Shown here in pieces: positions 1 through 6,674 of a stretch of 7,405 nucleotides of DNA (the first letter of the stretch is position 1; each line of letters starts with the position of its first letter). A model generated the notes under the pieces. It was not told the origin of the DNA. It did no database searches and saw nothing but the letters and a program-made list of their open reading frames with translations. The stretch is from Paracoccaceae bacterium. GTDB taxonomy: Bacteria; Pseudomonadota; Alphaproteobacteria; Rhodobacterales; Rhodobacteraceae. Made by a program: the position numbers and the translations under genes. The DNA is taken from NCBI GenBank assembly GCA_029881635.1, contig JAOUMG010000084.1, forward strand, positions 1 through 7,405. The letters are read 5' to 3'.

Positions 1-747
1 CATCGTCCAGGATCGCGCACCCTCTTTCAGCGCAGGTGGGTTGGGCGTATCCGGTGTCCAGCCTTGGGATTCTTGCGCGGACATGATGCCTTTGCGGTAG
101 ATTGGTACCATGTCGCACAATTCCGGATGTATTCCGGGGCAATGCAGGCATTCGTTGTAGTTTTCCCAGAATATCTTCCAGTTGCAGTCAATGTCCTTAA
201 CCAGTGTATGACCCGTGATCAGGCTGTCCATTGGCCAGTTCGCAAGGGCGTTCAGACCCAGATCGGGAGTAAGATCACGGGGTTCATTTGCCAGGCAGAC
301 AAAGAGGAAACCGTTCCAGATACGTGTCTGCGCGCCGTAAAGCCCGTGATCAGATTTACGAAAATCCTCCGTCGGCGTGGCATGGGCGAGCGAGATCAGG
401 TTGCCATCGGTGTCATAGGACCATGCGTGATACGGACAGGTGATCAGTTTGCCGAGCGGTTGCTCGTTCTTGATGCAGAGTTCTGATCCCCGGTGGCGGC
501 AGGTATTGTGAAACGCAGTGATCTTGCCTTTGCCGTCCTTGCATAGGATCAGGTTTTCGCCTGCAACACTGATGCGGCGCATGGTTGCACGAGGCAGGTC
601 ATTCACACGCCCGACATAGACCCAGTTATTTGCCCAGATCGCCTGCTGTTCGCGGTGATACCATTCGGCATCGTAATAGGCTTGGGCTTCCAACCCGAGG
701 GGGCAGTTGTCAAGCAGGGGTGACTTTGGATGGCGATGTTCGGTCAT
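1..747 (-). CDS. Rieske non-haem iron oxygenase, alpha subunit (GbcA/stachydrine demethylase-like), 3'-truncated by window edge
   Basis: This is the N-terminal 249 residues of a ring-hydroxylating-type Rieske oxygenase; the C-terminus lies beyond base 1. Translation from the ATG at 747 shows a Rieske [2Fe-2S] site, Cys83-x-His85 (NTCRHRG) and Cys104-x2-His107 (CPYHAWSY). The start of the catalytic domain follows, with WENYNECLHCPGIHPEL at 194-210: His202 and His207 are the expected mononuclear iron ligands and Glu199 is the usual bridging acid. The third ligand, an Asp, would lie outside the window. The NYNECxHCPGxHPEL form resembles glycine betaine (GbcA) and proline betaine (Stc2) demethylases and choline monooxygenase more than aromatic dioxygenases; this comparison is from memory. 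Such enzymes oxidatively remove an N-methyl group as formaldehyde, using electrons from a separate reductase that is not visible here. It is the fifth gene of the leftward operon, 9 bp after the GcvT-like gene. An AGGA lies about 18 bases before the start, which is far for a ribosome binding site, so translation may depend on the upstream gene. The family call is firm; the substrate is inferred. Confidence 0.93.
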   Translation of the reverse strand, partial: MTEHRHPKSPLLDNCPLGLEAQAYYDAEWYHREQQAIWANNWVYVGRVNDLPRATMRRISVAGENLILCKDGKGKITAFHNTCRHRGSELCIKNEQPLGKLITCPYHAWSYDTDGNLISLAHATPTEDFRKSDHGLYGAQTRIWNGFLFVCLANEPRDLTPDLGLNALANWPMDSLITGHTLVKDIDCNWKIFWENYNECLHCPGIHPELCDMVPIYRKGIMSAQESQGWTPDTPNPPALKEGARSWTM

Positions 748-756
748 GGCAATATA

Positions 757-1953
757 TCAATAGTTTCCTGGGGGAGTTGCACGTCTTCGAGCGGGGTTGA
801 AAAAGGGGCGGGGGGTCACTTTCGCCCTTAACATCAGCTTTGCATATTGAAGTTCCCGCAAGGCGTAGACTTCGACCCAAAGGTTGTCGCTCTTCTGGTC
901 GTGATAGGGCCGCAGCAACTGCGCAATGGCAATGTTGCGTTTGGTTGCAGGGGACCAGGTGGCGGCAGTGATGTGGCCGACTTCACGTTTCTTGTCGTGA
1001 TAGATGATCGAGCCTTCGGTCGATACATTGCTGTCAATGTCCAGCCCGACGAGCGCCCATTTCGAGGTGCTACCATTGCGTTCCGCAACCAGAGCCCTGC
1101 GGCCATTGAAATGCCCCTTATCCCAATCGATCATCCAGTCGAGCGCCATTTCAAATGGCGAACGAACACGATCTTCCCGCAGGGCCTGGTGGGCGGGGAT
1201 GAAATCTGCATTCGCGACGATAAATCCCGCCTCAATACGCGCCGTGTCCAGCGCATGGGTGCCAATAGGACGGATGCCCCAAGGCGCGCCCGCCTCCATC
1301 AACTTATCCCAAAGCGAGACGGCATGGTCCGGCGCGATCCAGAGTTCATAGCCAAGATCACCGGTAAAGCCCGTGCGTGAAACCGTCAGCTCACCGCCGT
1401 CGAAGGCAAAGCGGGCCATCCGGAAGGGTTTCAACGCTTTGACGTCGAATCCCGCTGCGTTCAAAACCGATGCCGAACAGGGCCCCTGCAGCGATAGTGC
1501 CGCGATTTCTTCGGTGATCTCCGCAACCGCCACGTCGAAGCCTGCCGCCGTATCGAGCAGCCATGGAAGGTGGCGTTCCTGACAGCAAAGCATGTACTCT
1601 GTATCTGCCCATCGAAATAATGTGCCGTCATCCAGTAACTTGCCCTCATCATCGCACCAGGCTGTGTAATGCACGCTTCCCACTGCCAGTATCGCGGCAT
1701 TGCGGATGGTCAGGCGGTTCAGATAGGCGCCTGCATCAGCGCCGGATATGCGGTATTTGACCATCGGGCACAGGTCATAAAGACTGGCAGAATTGCGGAT
1801 GGCAGAATATTCCATCTCCCCATCGCTAAGTTCCAGCGCGGTCGTATAGCCACCCCAGGCCGCCCATTTGTTCAAAACATTCGCCTCAGCAACGCGCGAA
1901 TGGAACGGCGTTTGCCGCAGTGGTGTTTTGAAATGGAGCCTTGGATCCGTCAT
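757..1953 (-). CDS. GcvT-family aminomethyltransferase-like protein (probable folate-dependent demethylase)
   Basis: This 398-residue protein has the two-part GcvT architecture. The N-terminal folate-binding domain covers roughly residues 30-265 and the C-terminal GCV_T_C barrel roughly 275-380. Visible signatures are DLCPMVKYRISGADAGAYLN (60-79), LLDDGTL (106-112, holding the acidic residue that corresponds to the T-protein catalytic Asp), ALSLQGPCSASVL (152-164), SRTGFTGDLGYELWI (192-206), PIGTHALDTARIEAGF (229-244) and GHITAATWSP (326-335). Members move a methyl or methylene group from an amine or sulfonium compound to tetrahydrofolate; relatives include glycine-cleavage T-protein, DMSP demethylase DmdA and the C-terminal half of dimethylglycine/sarcosine dehydrogenases. 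No gcvH or gcvP lies beside it, so a glycine cleavage role is unlikely. Its ATG overlaps the preceding stop as ATGA, implying translational coupling. The C-terminus ends in an arginine- and proline-rich tail (about 380-396). The substrate is unknown. A Rieske oxygenase follows, which suggests that both act on the same methylated compound. Confidence 0.9.
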   Translation of the reverse strand: MTDPRLHFKTPLRQTPFHSRVAEANVLNKWAAWGGYTTALELSDGEMEYSAIRNSASLYDLCPMVKYRISGADAGAYLNRLTIRNAAILAVGSVHYTAWCDDEGKLLDDGTLFRWADTEYMLCCQERHLPWLLDTAAGFDVAVAEITEEIAALSLQGPCSASVLNAAGFDVKALKPFRMARFAFDGGELTVSRTGFTGDLGYELWIAPDHAVSLWDKLMEAGAPWGIRPIGTHALDTARIEAGFIVANADFIPAHQALREDRVRSPFEMALDWMIDWDKGHFNGRRALVAERNGSTSKWALVGLDIDSNVSTEGSIIYHDKKREVGHITAATWSPATKRNIAIAQLLRPYHDQKSDNLWVEVYALRELQYAKLMLRAKVTPRPFFNPARRRATPPGNY

Positions 1954-3515
1954 GACCGCCCCCGTGACAAAATCCGCTCAGCCGCGTTCCATCCCGGCGC
2001 TCCGGAAACGCCGCCACCGGGGTGGTTTCCGGCGCCGGCCAGCCAAAGCCCGGCAATCGGCGTCGAATATTGGGCAACGGCCGGAAACGGGCGCAAAAAC
2101 AGCATCTGCTCCACCGCCAATTCGCCATGATGCCAGTTACCCCCCGCCATGCCGTAACGATCTTCGATGTCATAAGGCATAAGGAAGTCACTGTGTTCGA
2201 TCAGAGCCCGGATGCCCGGTGCGTGATCTTCCAATACGGATAGCGTATTTTCGAGCATGGCGTTTCGGGCGCTTTCCTTGCCATCCTTCGGCTCATGAGG
2301 GGCAAACTGAACGATGGCTGAAAGCACATGATGGCCGTCTGGCGCATGGCCTGCCTCAAAAGCCGACGGCAGGATGATTTCCATTACGGGACGCGTTGGC
2401 ACTTCTCCATATTTGACCGCATTGAAAGCGTCTTCGACAGAACGGATCGAGGGTGCGATGACGAGGCGCGACCGCAAATTCGCGCCGCGAAAATCCGGCG
2501 TCCCTTTCAAAGCCAGATGCAGTTTGGCAGCCCCACCACGTGACCTGATGTTCCGAGTGCGATTGGCAAAGCCTGTATCGATATGACGGGGACCGACGAG
2601 GTCAAGAAAAGTCGTCTTTGGATTGATTGCCGAAATGACTGTAGTTGCTGAAATTTCTTCACCGGAAGCCAGTGCGACACCGGTCGCGCGGTCATTCTCG
2701 ACGATAATCCGTTCGACCATTGCACCTGATTTCAGTTCTACTCCGGCAGTTTTGGCGGATTGGATCATTGCCGTAGCAACTGAACCCATGCCAGAGCGTG
2801 GTAGCGCAGTGGCGCCGCGTTTGCCCGATATTTCGCCGGACAGCCGGTTCAGGTACAAGAACAGCGAATTGGGCGAACGCGGTCCCATCCAAGCCCCCAA
2901 CACGGTATCAAAGGCAACAAGCCCGCGCAGACGGTCATCGGCCAGATCGTCTTCAAGCACATCGGCGATGTTGATCAATGCCAGGCGCAGGAATTCACGG
3001 AATTCATCACGCCCCAACCGCCGGAGACCGAGGCCGAGCTGGGCGAGTTTCAAATACTGGTTTCCGCTTTCCTTGGCGAGGCGGGGCGGTGTCATGGCAC
3101 GAAATGGGGCCAGCGCGCCCGCAAACCCCATCAACCTTTTGCGCAGACCCTGCCAGGCAGTGCGGTCCGCATCCGATATCAAACCACTGATCGTATCCCC
3201 GGCAGCACCGGTCAGAACCAGATGATTGCCGTCAAGGGCAAGGGCGGTTGAAGGAATGTTCCGATCAACAAAACTCAGGCCGTGATCCGCCAGTTTCATT
3301 TGTGTTTCAACACGCGGGTCAAGATGCGTCAGCAGATGGGACAGGCAGGGACTGCGATAACCGGGCCAGGGGTCGGTTTCGGCGGTGCTGCCACCCAGCT
3401 TGTCGCGACCTTCGATCACCAGCACCCTTTGTCCGGCTTGCGCCAGTCTGGTAGCACAGGCGAGCCCATTGGTGCCGCCGCCGATTACGATGGCATCAAA
3501 GGACGGCATAGGCAT
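1950..3515 (-). CDS. FAD-dependent oxidoreductase, PYROXD2/CrtI-like (second of a tandem pair)
   Basis: This flavoprotein of 521 residues belongs to the phytoene-desaturase-like/PYROXD2 superfamily. The N-terminal Rossmann ADP-binding motif is IVIGGGTNG (9-17), with the acidic ribose-binding Glu35 after the second strand and a GG pair at 41-42. The C-terminal FAD motif is WLAGAGNHPGGGVSGAPG (491-508), followed by WNAAERIL. The length is normal for the family. In-frame starts are GTG 3518, ATG 3515 and ATG 3509; ATG 3515 is chosen because a weak GGAC lies about 7-8 bases upstream, and the N-terminus differs by only a few residues either way. The gene overlaps the end of the preceding paralogue by about 20 bp and ends in an ATGA overlap with the GcvT-like gene. 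It is clearly diverged from the upstream copy, most obviously in the middle substrate-binding part, so this is not a recent duplication. Carotenoid desaturation is improbable in this context; oxidation of an amine or alcohol intermediate is an inference. Confidence 0.9.
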   Translation of the reverse strand: MPMPSFDAIVIGGGTNGLACATRLAQAGQRVLVIEGRDKLGGSTAETDPWPGYRSPCLSHLLTHLDPRVETQMKLADHGLSFVDRNIPSTALALDGNHLVLTGAAGDTISGLISDADRTAWQGLRKRLMGFAGALAPFRAMTPPRLAKESGNQYLKLAQLGLGLRRLGRDEFREFLRLALINIADVLEDDLADDRLRGLVAFDTVLGAWMGPRSPNSLFLYLNRLSGEISGKRGATALPRSGMGSVATAMIQSAKTAGVELKSGAMVERIIVENDRATGVALASGEEISATTVISAINPKTTFLDLVGPRHIDTGFANRTRNIRSRGGAAKLHLALKGTPDFRGANLRSRLVIAPSIRSVEDAFNAVKYGEVPTRPVMEIILPSAFEAGHAPDGHHVLSAIVQFAPHEPKDGKESARNAMLENTLSVLEDHAPGIRALIEHSDFLMPYDIEDRYGMAGGNWHHGELAVEQMLFLRPFPAVAQYSTPIAGLWLAGAGNHPGGGVSGAPGWNAAERILSRGRS

Positions 3516-5109
3516 CACTCATGTCCGTTGGCACGCGAATATCGCGCAGAATCTCGGCAGCGGCATTTCGGCCCGGTGCCCCCATCACACCGCCACCGGG
3601 GTGAGTGGACGAGCCGCAGATCCACAGGTCCTTGATTGGTGAACGGTATTGCGCGTAGCCCGGTACCGGCCGATTGAACAAAAGCTGGTCGAAGGTCAGT
3701 TCGCCCTGAAAAATATTGCCTTCGGTCAGCCCAACCTCTGCCTCCAGTTCGCGCGGGGTGCGGATTTCGGCATGCAGGACCAGATCCTTGAAGCCGGGCG
3801 CATAGTCATCAATCTGGTTTATGCATGTCTGACCAAAGGCATCGCGGTCCGCGTCGGTCCAGTCCTGCCCTTCGATCTTTGGCGGGGCATATTGCACGAA
3901 ACAGGACATGAAATGCTTGCCCGGTGGCGCCATGGTCGGGTCGATCATCGTCGGGATCATGACGTCCTGGAAGGGATCGCGGCTGAAATGTCCCGCCTTC
4001 CAATCGTCATAGGCGCGCTCCATCCGCTCAATACTGTCGGTGAAATGCAGATCACCCTTATACATGGGCGAACCTTCGGGCAGGGCGGTGAATTTCGGGG
4101 CCGCGTCCAGCGCGATGTTCAGTTTGCCTGACGATCCCCGGATTTTGAAGTTCCTCACTTGTTTTACGAATGAGGCTGGCAATTCGGCTTCGTCGACATG
4201 TTTCAAGAAGGTTCGCTTCACGTCCATGTTGGAGATGACGCGCTTGGCTCTGATCTCTTCACCGTCGTCCAACGCGACGCCAACGGCCTGGCCATTCTGG
4301 ACCAGTACCTTTTCGACACCTTTGCCCACGCGAATTTCGCCCCCCGAATCCGTGAGCGAAGCGCTTAGCGCCGCAGTGATCGACCCCATTCCACCACGGG
4401 CATAACCCCATGCGCCGACATTACCGTCCACGTCGCCCATGTAGTGATGCAACAGCACATATGCCGAACCCGGCGACATGGGCCCGAGGGCAGTACCGAT
4501 AATGGCCGAAACAGCGAGATAGGCTTTGACCACTGGATTTTCGAAATACTCATCGAGGAAATCGGAAATCGACATCGTCCAGAACCGGATCATTTCGTAG
4601 ATTTGGGATTCGGACAGGTCAAAAGTCTTTTTGCCAAGCCATGCCAGTTCTGCCAGATCGCGCGGCCTGAAACGTGCCGGATCGGGCGGTGTCCGCATCA
4701 GCAGCGGCCGTATGAAGCGGCAATGCCGGAACACATCGCGCGAATAGGGATCGTAAGCTTCGGCATCGCGGGGGCTGTGACGGGAAAATTCCCGACGGTT
4801 GGCCTCATGGTCGCGAAAAATCGCGAGGTATCCGCCATCACGCGTCATCACGGCACCGCCCTCATAGGGCAGAACCTGAAGCCCATATTTGGGCAGCTCC
4901 AGATCGCGCATGATCTCGGGGCGGAAAAGGGAGCTGACATAGGAACAGTTGGAATAGGTAAATCCCGGATGGAGCGACCGTGAAACAGCCGCCCCGCCGA
5001 CCCAGTCATTCTTTTCGACCACGACCACCTTCAACCCGGCGCGGGCAAGGTAACAGGCTGTCACCAAACCGTTGTGACCAGCGCCGATGATGATGGCGTC
5101 GTAGTTCAT
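3496..5109 (-). CDS. FAD-dependent oxidoreductase, PYROXD2/CrtI-like (first of a tandem pair)
   Basis: This 537-residue flavoprotein is of the same superfamily as its downstream neighbour. It opens with the dinucleotide-binding motif IIIGAGHNG (6-14), has VVVEKND around the ribose-binding Glu32, and GG at 38-39. It closes with the FAD-contact motif LWICGSSTHPGGGVMGAPG (495-513), followed by RNAAAEIL. The HPGGG(V)xGAPG(x)NAA signature is, in my recollection, typical of PYROXD2-type proteins rather than true carotenoid desaturases. The protein has no signal peptide and is probably cytoplasmic or peripherally membrane-associated. The start codon overlaps the aminotransferase stop as ATGA, and the 3' end overlaps the second oxidoreductase, so it is the second gene of the operon. 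The likely reaction is a flavin-dependent oxidation of an organic substrate. The electron acceptor and substrate cannot be told from sequence. Confidence 0.92.
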   Translation of the reverse strand: MNYDAIIIGAGHNGLVTACYLARAGLKVVVVEKNDWVGGAAVSRSLHPGFTYSNCSYVSSLFRPEIMRDLELPKYGLQVLPYEGGAVMTRDGGYLAIFRDHEANRREFSRHSPRDAEAYDPYSRDVFRHCRFIRPLLMRTPPDPARFRPRDLAELAWLGKKTFDLSESQIYEMIRFWTMSISDFLDEYFENPVVKAYLAVSAIIGTALGPMSPGSAYVLLHHYMGDVDGNVGAWGYARGGMGSITAALSASLTDSGGEIRVGKGVEKVLVQNGQAVGVALDDGEEIRAKRVISNMDVKRTFLKHVDEAELPASFVKQVRNFKIRGSSGKLNIALDAAPKFTALPEGSPMYKGDLHFTDSIERMERAYDDWKAGHFSRDPFQDVMIPTMIDPTMAPPGKHFMSCFVQYAPPKIEGQDWTDADRDAFGQTCINQIDDYAPGFKDLVLHAEIRTPRELEAEVGLTEGNIFQGELTFDQLLFNRPVPGYAQYRSPIKDLWICGSSTHPGGGVMGAPGRNAAAEILRDIRVPTDMSDAYAVL

Positions 5110-6458
5110 GCAGGTTTCGCTTCTGCTTCGAAATGCTCCAATGTCAGGTCAACTGCCATTTCCACGGCTTTGAGCGTGTCCTTCAGGCAAGCGGCGTCTT
5201 TGGCATGGGCTTCACAGATGAACCAGGGTTCGCGGCTGTCGGGTTCGCAAATGATCCCAAGATCATGAAGGAAATAGGCCATCTGGTCGTAGAATGAGTA
5301 ATCGGACTTCTTCCACGCCCGGTAGTTGTCCGGCGCTTTTTCTGCAAAGAACAAGCCGAACATTGATGAATGCCCTGCGTAGGAATGGGCAATACCCCGA
5401 TGGTTGAGGATCTCCGAAATCCCCTTCTTCAGAGCTTCGCCATATGCTGCAATAGTCTCAAGCGCGGGCGTTTCATCCAGAATGCGCAGGCATTCCTCGG
5501 CGGCGGCTAGTGAAACGGAATGGGCGGTGTAGGTACCGCCATGGGCTGCGCCGCCATATCCGAAGGTGCGCATGATTTCCTCACGACCGGCGACCACGGC
5601 GATTGGATAGCCATTGGCCATGGCTTTCGCGAAAGTGCAGATGTCAGGGGTTACACCGTATAGCGACTGTACGCCGCCCTTTGCCACGCGGAACCCGGTC
5701 TTGACCTCATCGATGATCAGCAAAACGCCGTAGTCATCGCATAGTTTCCGGGCGAGCCGGACATATTCCGTAGTTGCCGCGATACCGCAGCAGTTGCCCT
5801 GAATAGGCTCAATCAGCATCGCGGCCATGGTGTTGCCGTACCGCTTGAACGTATCTTCCAGTCGCTGAAGATTGTTCATGGGCACCAGATGGGCCAGTGT
5901 TTTCAGTTCTTGCGGAATACCTTTGGAATAGGACACCACTTCGGGATCACGATTTGATTTTTGATCCCAATCTTCCACATTGGCCATCCACATGGCTGCG
6001 TCGAAAAGCCCGTGATAACCGCCCTCCACCAGAAGATAGCTGTCGCGCCCGGTATGGGCGCGGGCGAGCCGCAGGGCCGCCATTACCGCCTCAGTTCCGG
6101 AGTTGGAAAACCGTACAAGGTCGACACCGGGAACCATTTTGGCAATTCGGTCCGCCACGATCATTTCGCGTTCGGTTGACAGGGCGAAAACACCGCCGAC
6201 ATCCATCCCCTTGCGGGCCGCCGCGTCGACGCGATCGTCGGCGTATCCTAAAATCGCCGGGCCATAACCGAGCCGATAGTCTACATAGGCATTCCCATCG
6301 ACATCCCAGATGCGACCGCCTTTACCGTGATCCACATAGATCGTCCTGTCATCACCCCAGTAGCGAAAGGTTGAGGAAACCCCCAGCGGCAGGCGGGTGA
6401 TCGCTTTTTTAAACTGGGCATTAGAGTTGGTTAGGTTCCGTGTCGGCAGGGCACGCAT
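5106..6458 (-). CDS. Class III PLP-dependent aminotransferase / glutamate-1-semialdehyde aminomutase-like
   Basis: This 450-residue fold-type I PLP enzyme shows the class III landmarks in order: NSGTEA (119-124), EGGYHG (145-150, cofactor-stacking loop), EPIQGN (217-222), IDEVKTGFR (249-257, Asp250 contacting the pyridine nitrogen), Lys278 in FAKAMANGYP (276-285) as the Schiff-base lysine, and HGGTYTAH (306-313). The pattern is closest to glutamate-1-semialdehyde 2,1-aminomutase, but the context is catabolic, the C-terminal part (about 360-450) looks extended, and heme-type HemL genes are not expected in a BetI-controlled operon. It more likely transfers or shifts an amino group on a pathway intermediate; this is inference. 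It is the first gene of the leftward operon. The ATG at 6458 is well supported by AAGGA with a 7-base spacer (minus strand, 6470-6466). The gene ends in a 4 bp ATGA overlap with the first flavoprotein gene. Confidence 0.93.
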   Translation of the reverse strand: MRALPTRNLTNSNAQFKKAITRLPLGVSSTFRYWGDDRTIYVDHGKGGRIWDVDGNAYVDYRLGYGPAILGYADDRVDAAARKGMDVGGVFALSTEREMIVADRIAKMVPGVDLVRFSNSGTEAVMAALRLARAHTGRDSYLLVEGGYHGLFDAAMWMANVEDWDQKSNRDPEVVSYSKGIPQELKTLAHLVPMNNLQRLEDTFKRYGNTMAAMLIEPIQGNCCGIAATTEYVRLARKLCDDYGVLLIIDEVKTGFRVAKGGVQSLYGVTPDICTFAKAMANGYPIAVVAGREEIMRTFGYGGAAHGGTYTAHSVSLAAAEECLRILDETPALETIAAYGEALKKGISEILNHRGIAHSYAGHSSMFGLFFAEKAPDNYRAWKKSDYSFYDQMAYFLHDLGIICEPDSREPWFICEAHAKDAACLKDTLKAVEMAVDLTLEHFEAEAKPA

Positions 6459-6674
6459 TGTCTGGTCCTTTGAATTTAGGGCGGGAGCCTGGGCGCATCT
6501 ATCCCTTTGGGATCGGCCAGCTTGCCGCCTTCGGTCCTATCCAGCCAGATATTGACTGGGCTGTCAATCAAAATGTTGATTGTCAATTCAGTCAAAATAG
6601 GGTTCATCTGATCCCAACACTCATTTAAGGTGTGGCAGGGCATTCATTTGCCACCCGGAACGGCAGGATTTTCA
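6459..6674. promoter_or_regulatory. Divergent intergenic promoter region between the operon and the regulator
   Basis: This 216-base non-coding stretch separates the leftward operon from the rightward BetI-like gene and must hold promoters for both. A plausible leftward sigma70-type promoter on the minus strand is TTGACT (6595-6590) and TTTGAT (6572-6567) with a 17-base spacer, giving an untranslated leader of about 100 bases before 6458. It lies inside the repeat cluster described separately, as expected for a repressed promoter. I see no equally convincing promoter for the rightward gene; TTGACT at 6552-6557 followed 17 bases later by GTTGAT is a weak option. No terminator or small gene is evident. 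Confidence 0.5.
6551..6596. promoter_or_regulatory. Putative operator cluster for the BetI-like repressor
   Basis: Within 46 bases there are several related palindromes. ATTGAC...GTCAAT is a perfect 6 bp inverted repeat with a 6-base spacer (6551-6568). CAATCAA/TTGATTG is a 7 bp inverted repeat around AATG (6565-6582). TTGATTG...CAGTCAA is an imperfect pair (6576-6595). TGTCAAT occurs twice as a direct repeat (6562-6568 and 6581-6587). The TTGAY/RTCAA half-site recurs five times. As I recall, BetI operators have TTGA...TCAA half-sites, so binding by the adjacent regulator is a reasonable inference. The cluster covers the best leftward promoter candidate, consistent with repression released by a substrate. 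Confidence 0.6.

Noticed and set aside
64..486. A 140-residue plus-strand open frame at the left edge
   Set aside because: The opposite strand encodes the Rieske and mononuclear iron motifs in an uninterrupted frame from 747 to base 1, so this is a shadow.
757..1953. DMSP demethylase DmdA as a specific name for the GcvT-like gene
   Set aside because: DmdA is a member of the same fold family, but I could not identify DmdA-specific residues, and the Rieske/aminotransferase context points to an N-methylated compound instead.
2623..3225. A 200-residue plus-strand open frame opposite the second flavoprotein gene
   Set aside because: It is fully antisense to a gene with clear FAD motifs, has Ser/Arg/Pro-rich low-complexity composition typical of shadow frames, and shows no domain or ribosome binding site.
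4444..4983. A 179-residue plus-strand open frame opposite the first flavoprotein gene
   Set aside because: It is antisense to a well-supported gene and its translation has no recognisable motif; long antisense frames are expected at this G+C content.
1950..5109. Carotenoid biosynthesis (crtI) reading for the two flavoproteins
   Set aside because: The C-terminal HPGGGVxGAPG pattern fits PYROXD2-like proteins, and there is no crtB, crtE or other carotenoid gene nearby; the neighbours are amine/C1 enzymes.
6563..6584. The 9-base near-perfect inverted repeat with a 4-base loop as a terminator hairpin
   Set aside because: It is A/T-rich, has no following T-run on either strand, and sits between two divergent starts, so it fits an operator far better.
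6630..6674. GTG at 6630 as the start of the BetI-like regulator
   Set aside because: It lacks a good ribosome binding site, adds a non-conserved leader of 15 residues, and the ATG at 6675 has AGGA at proper spacing.
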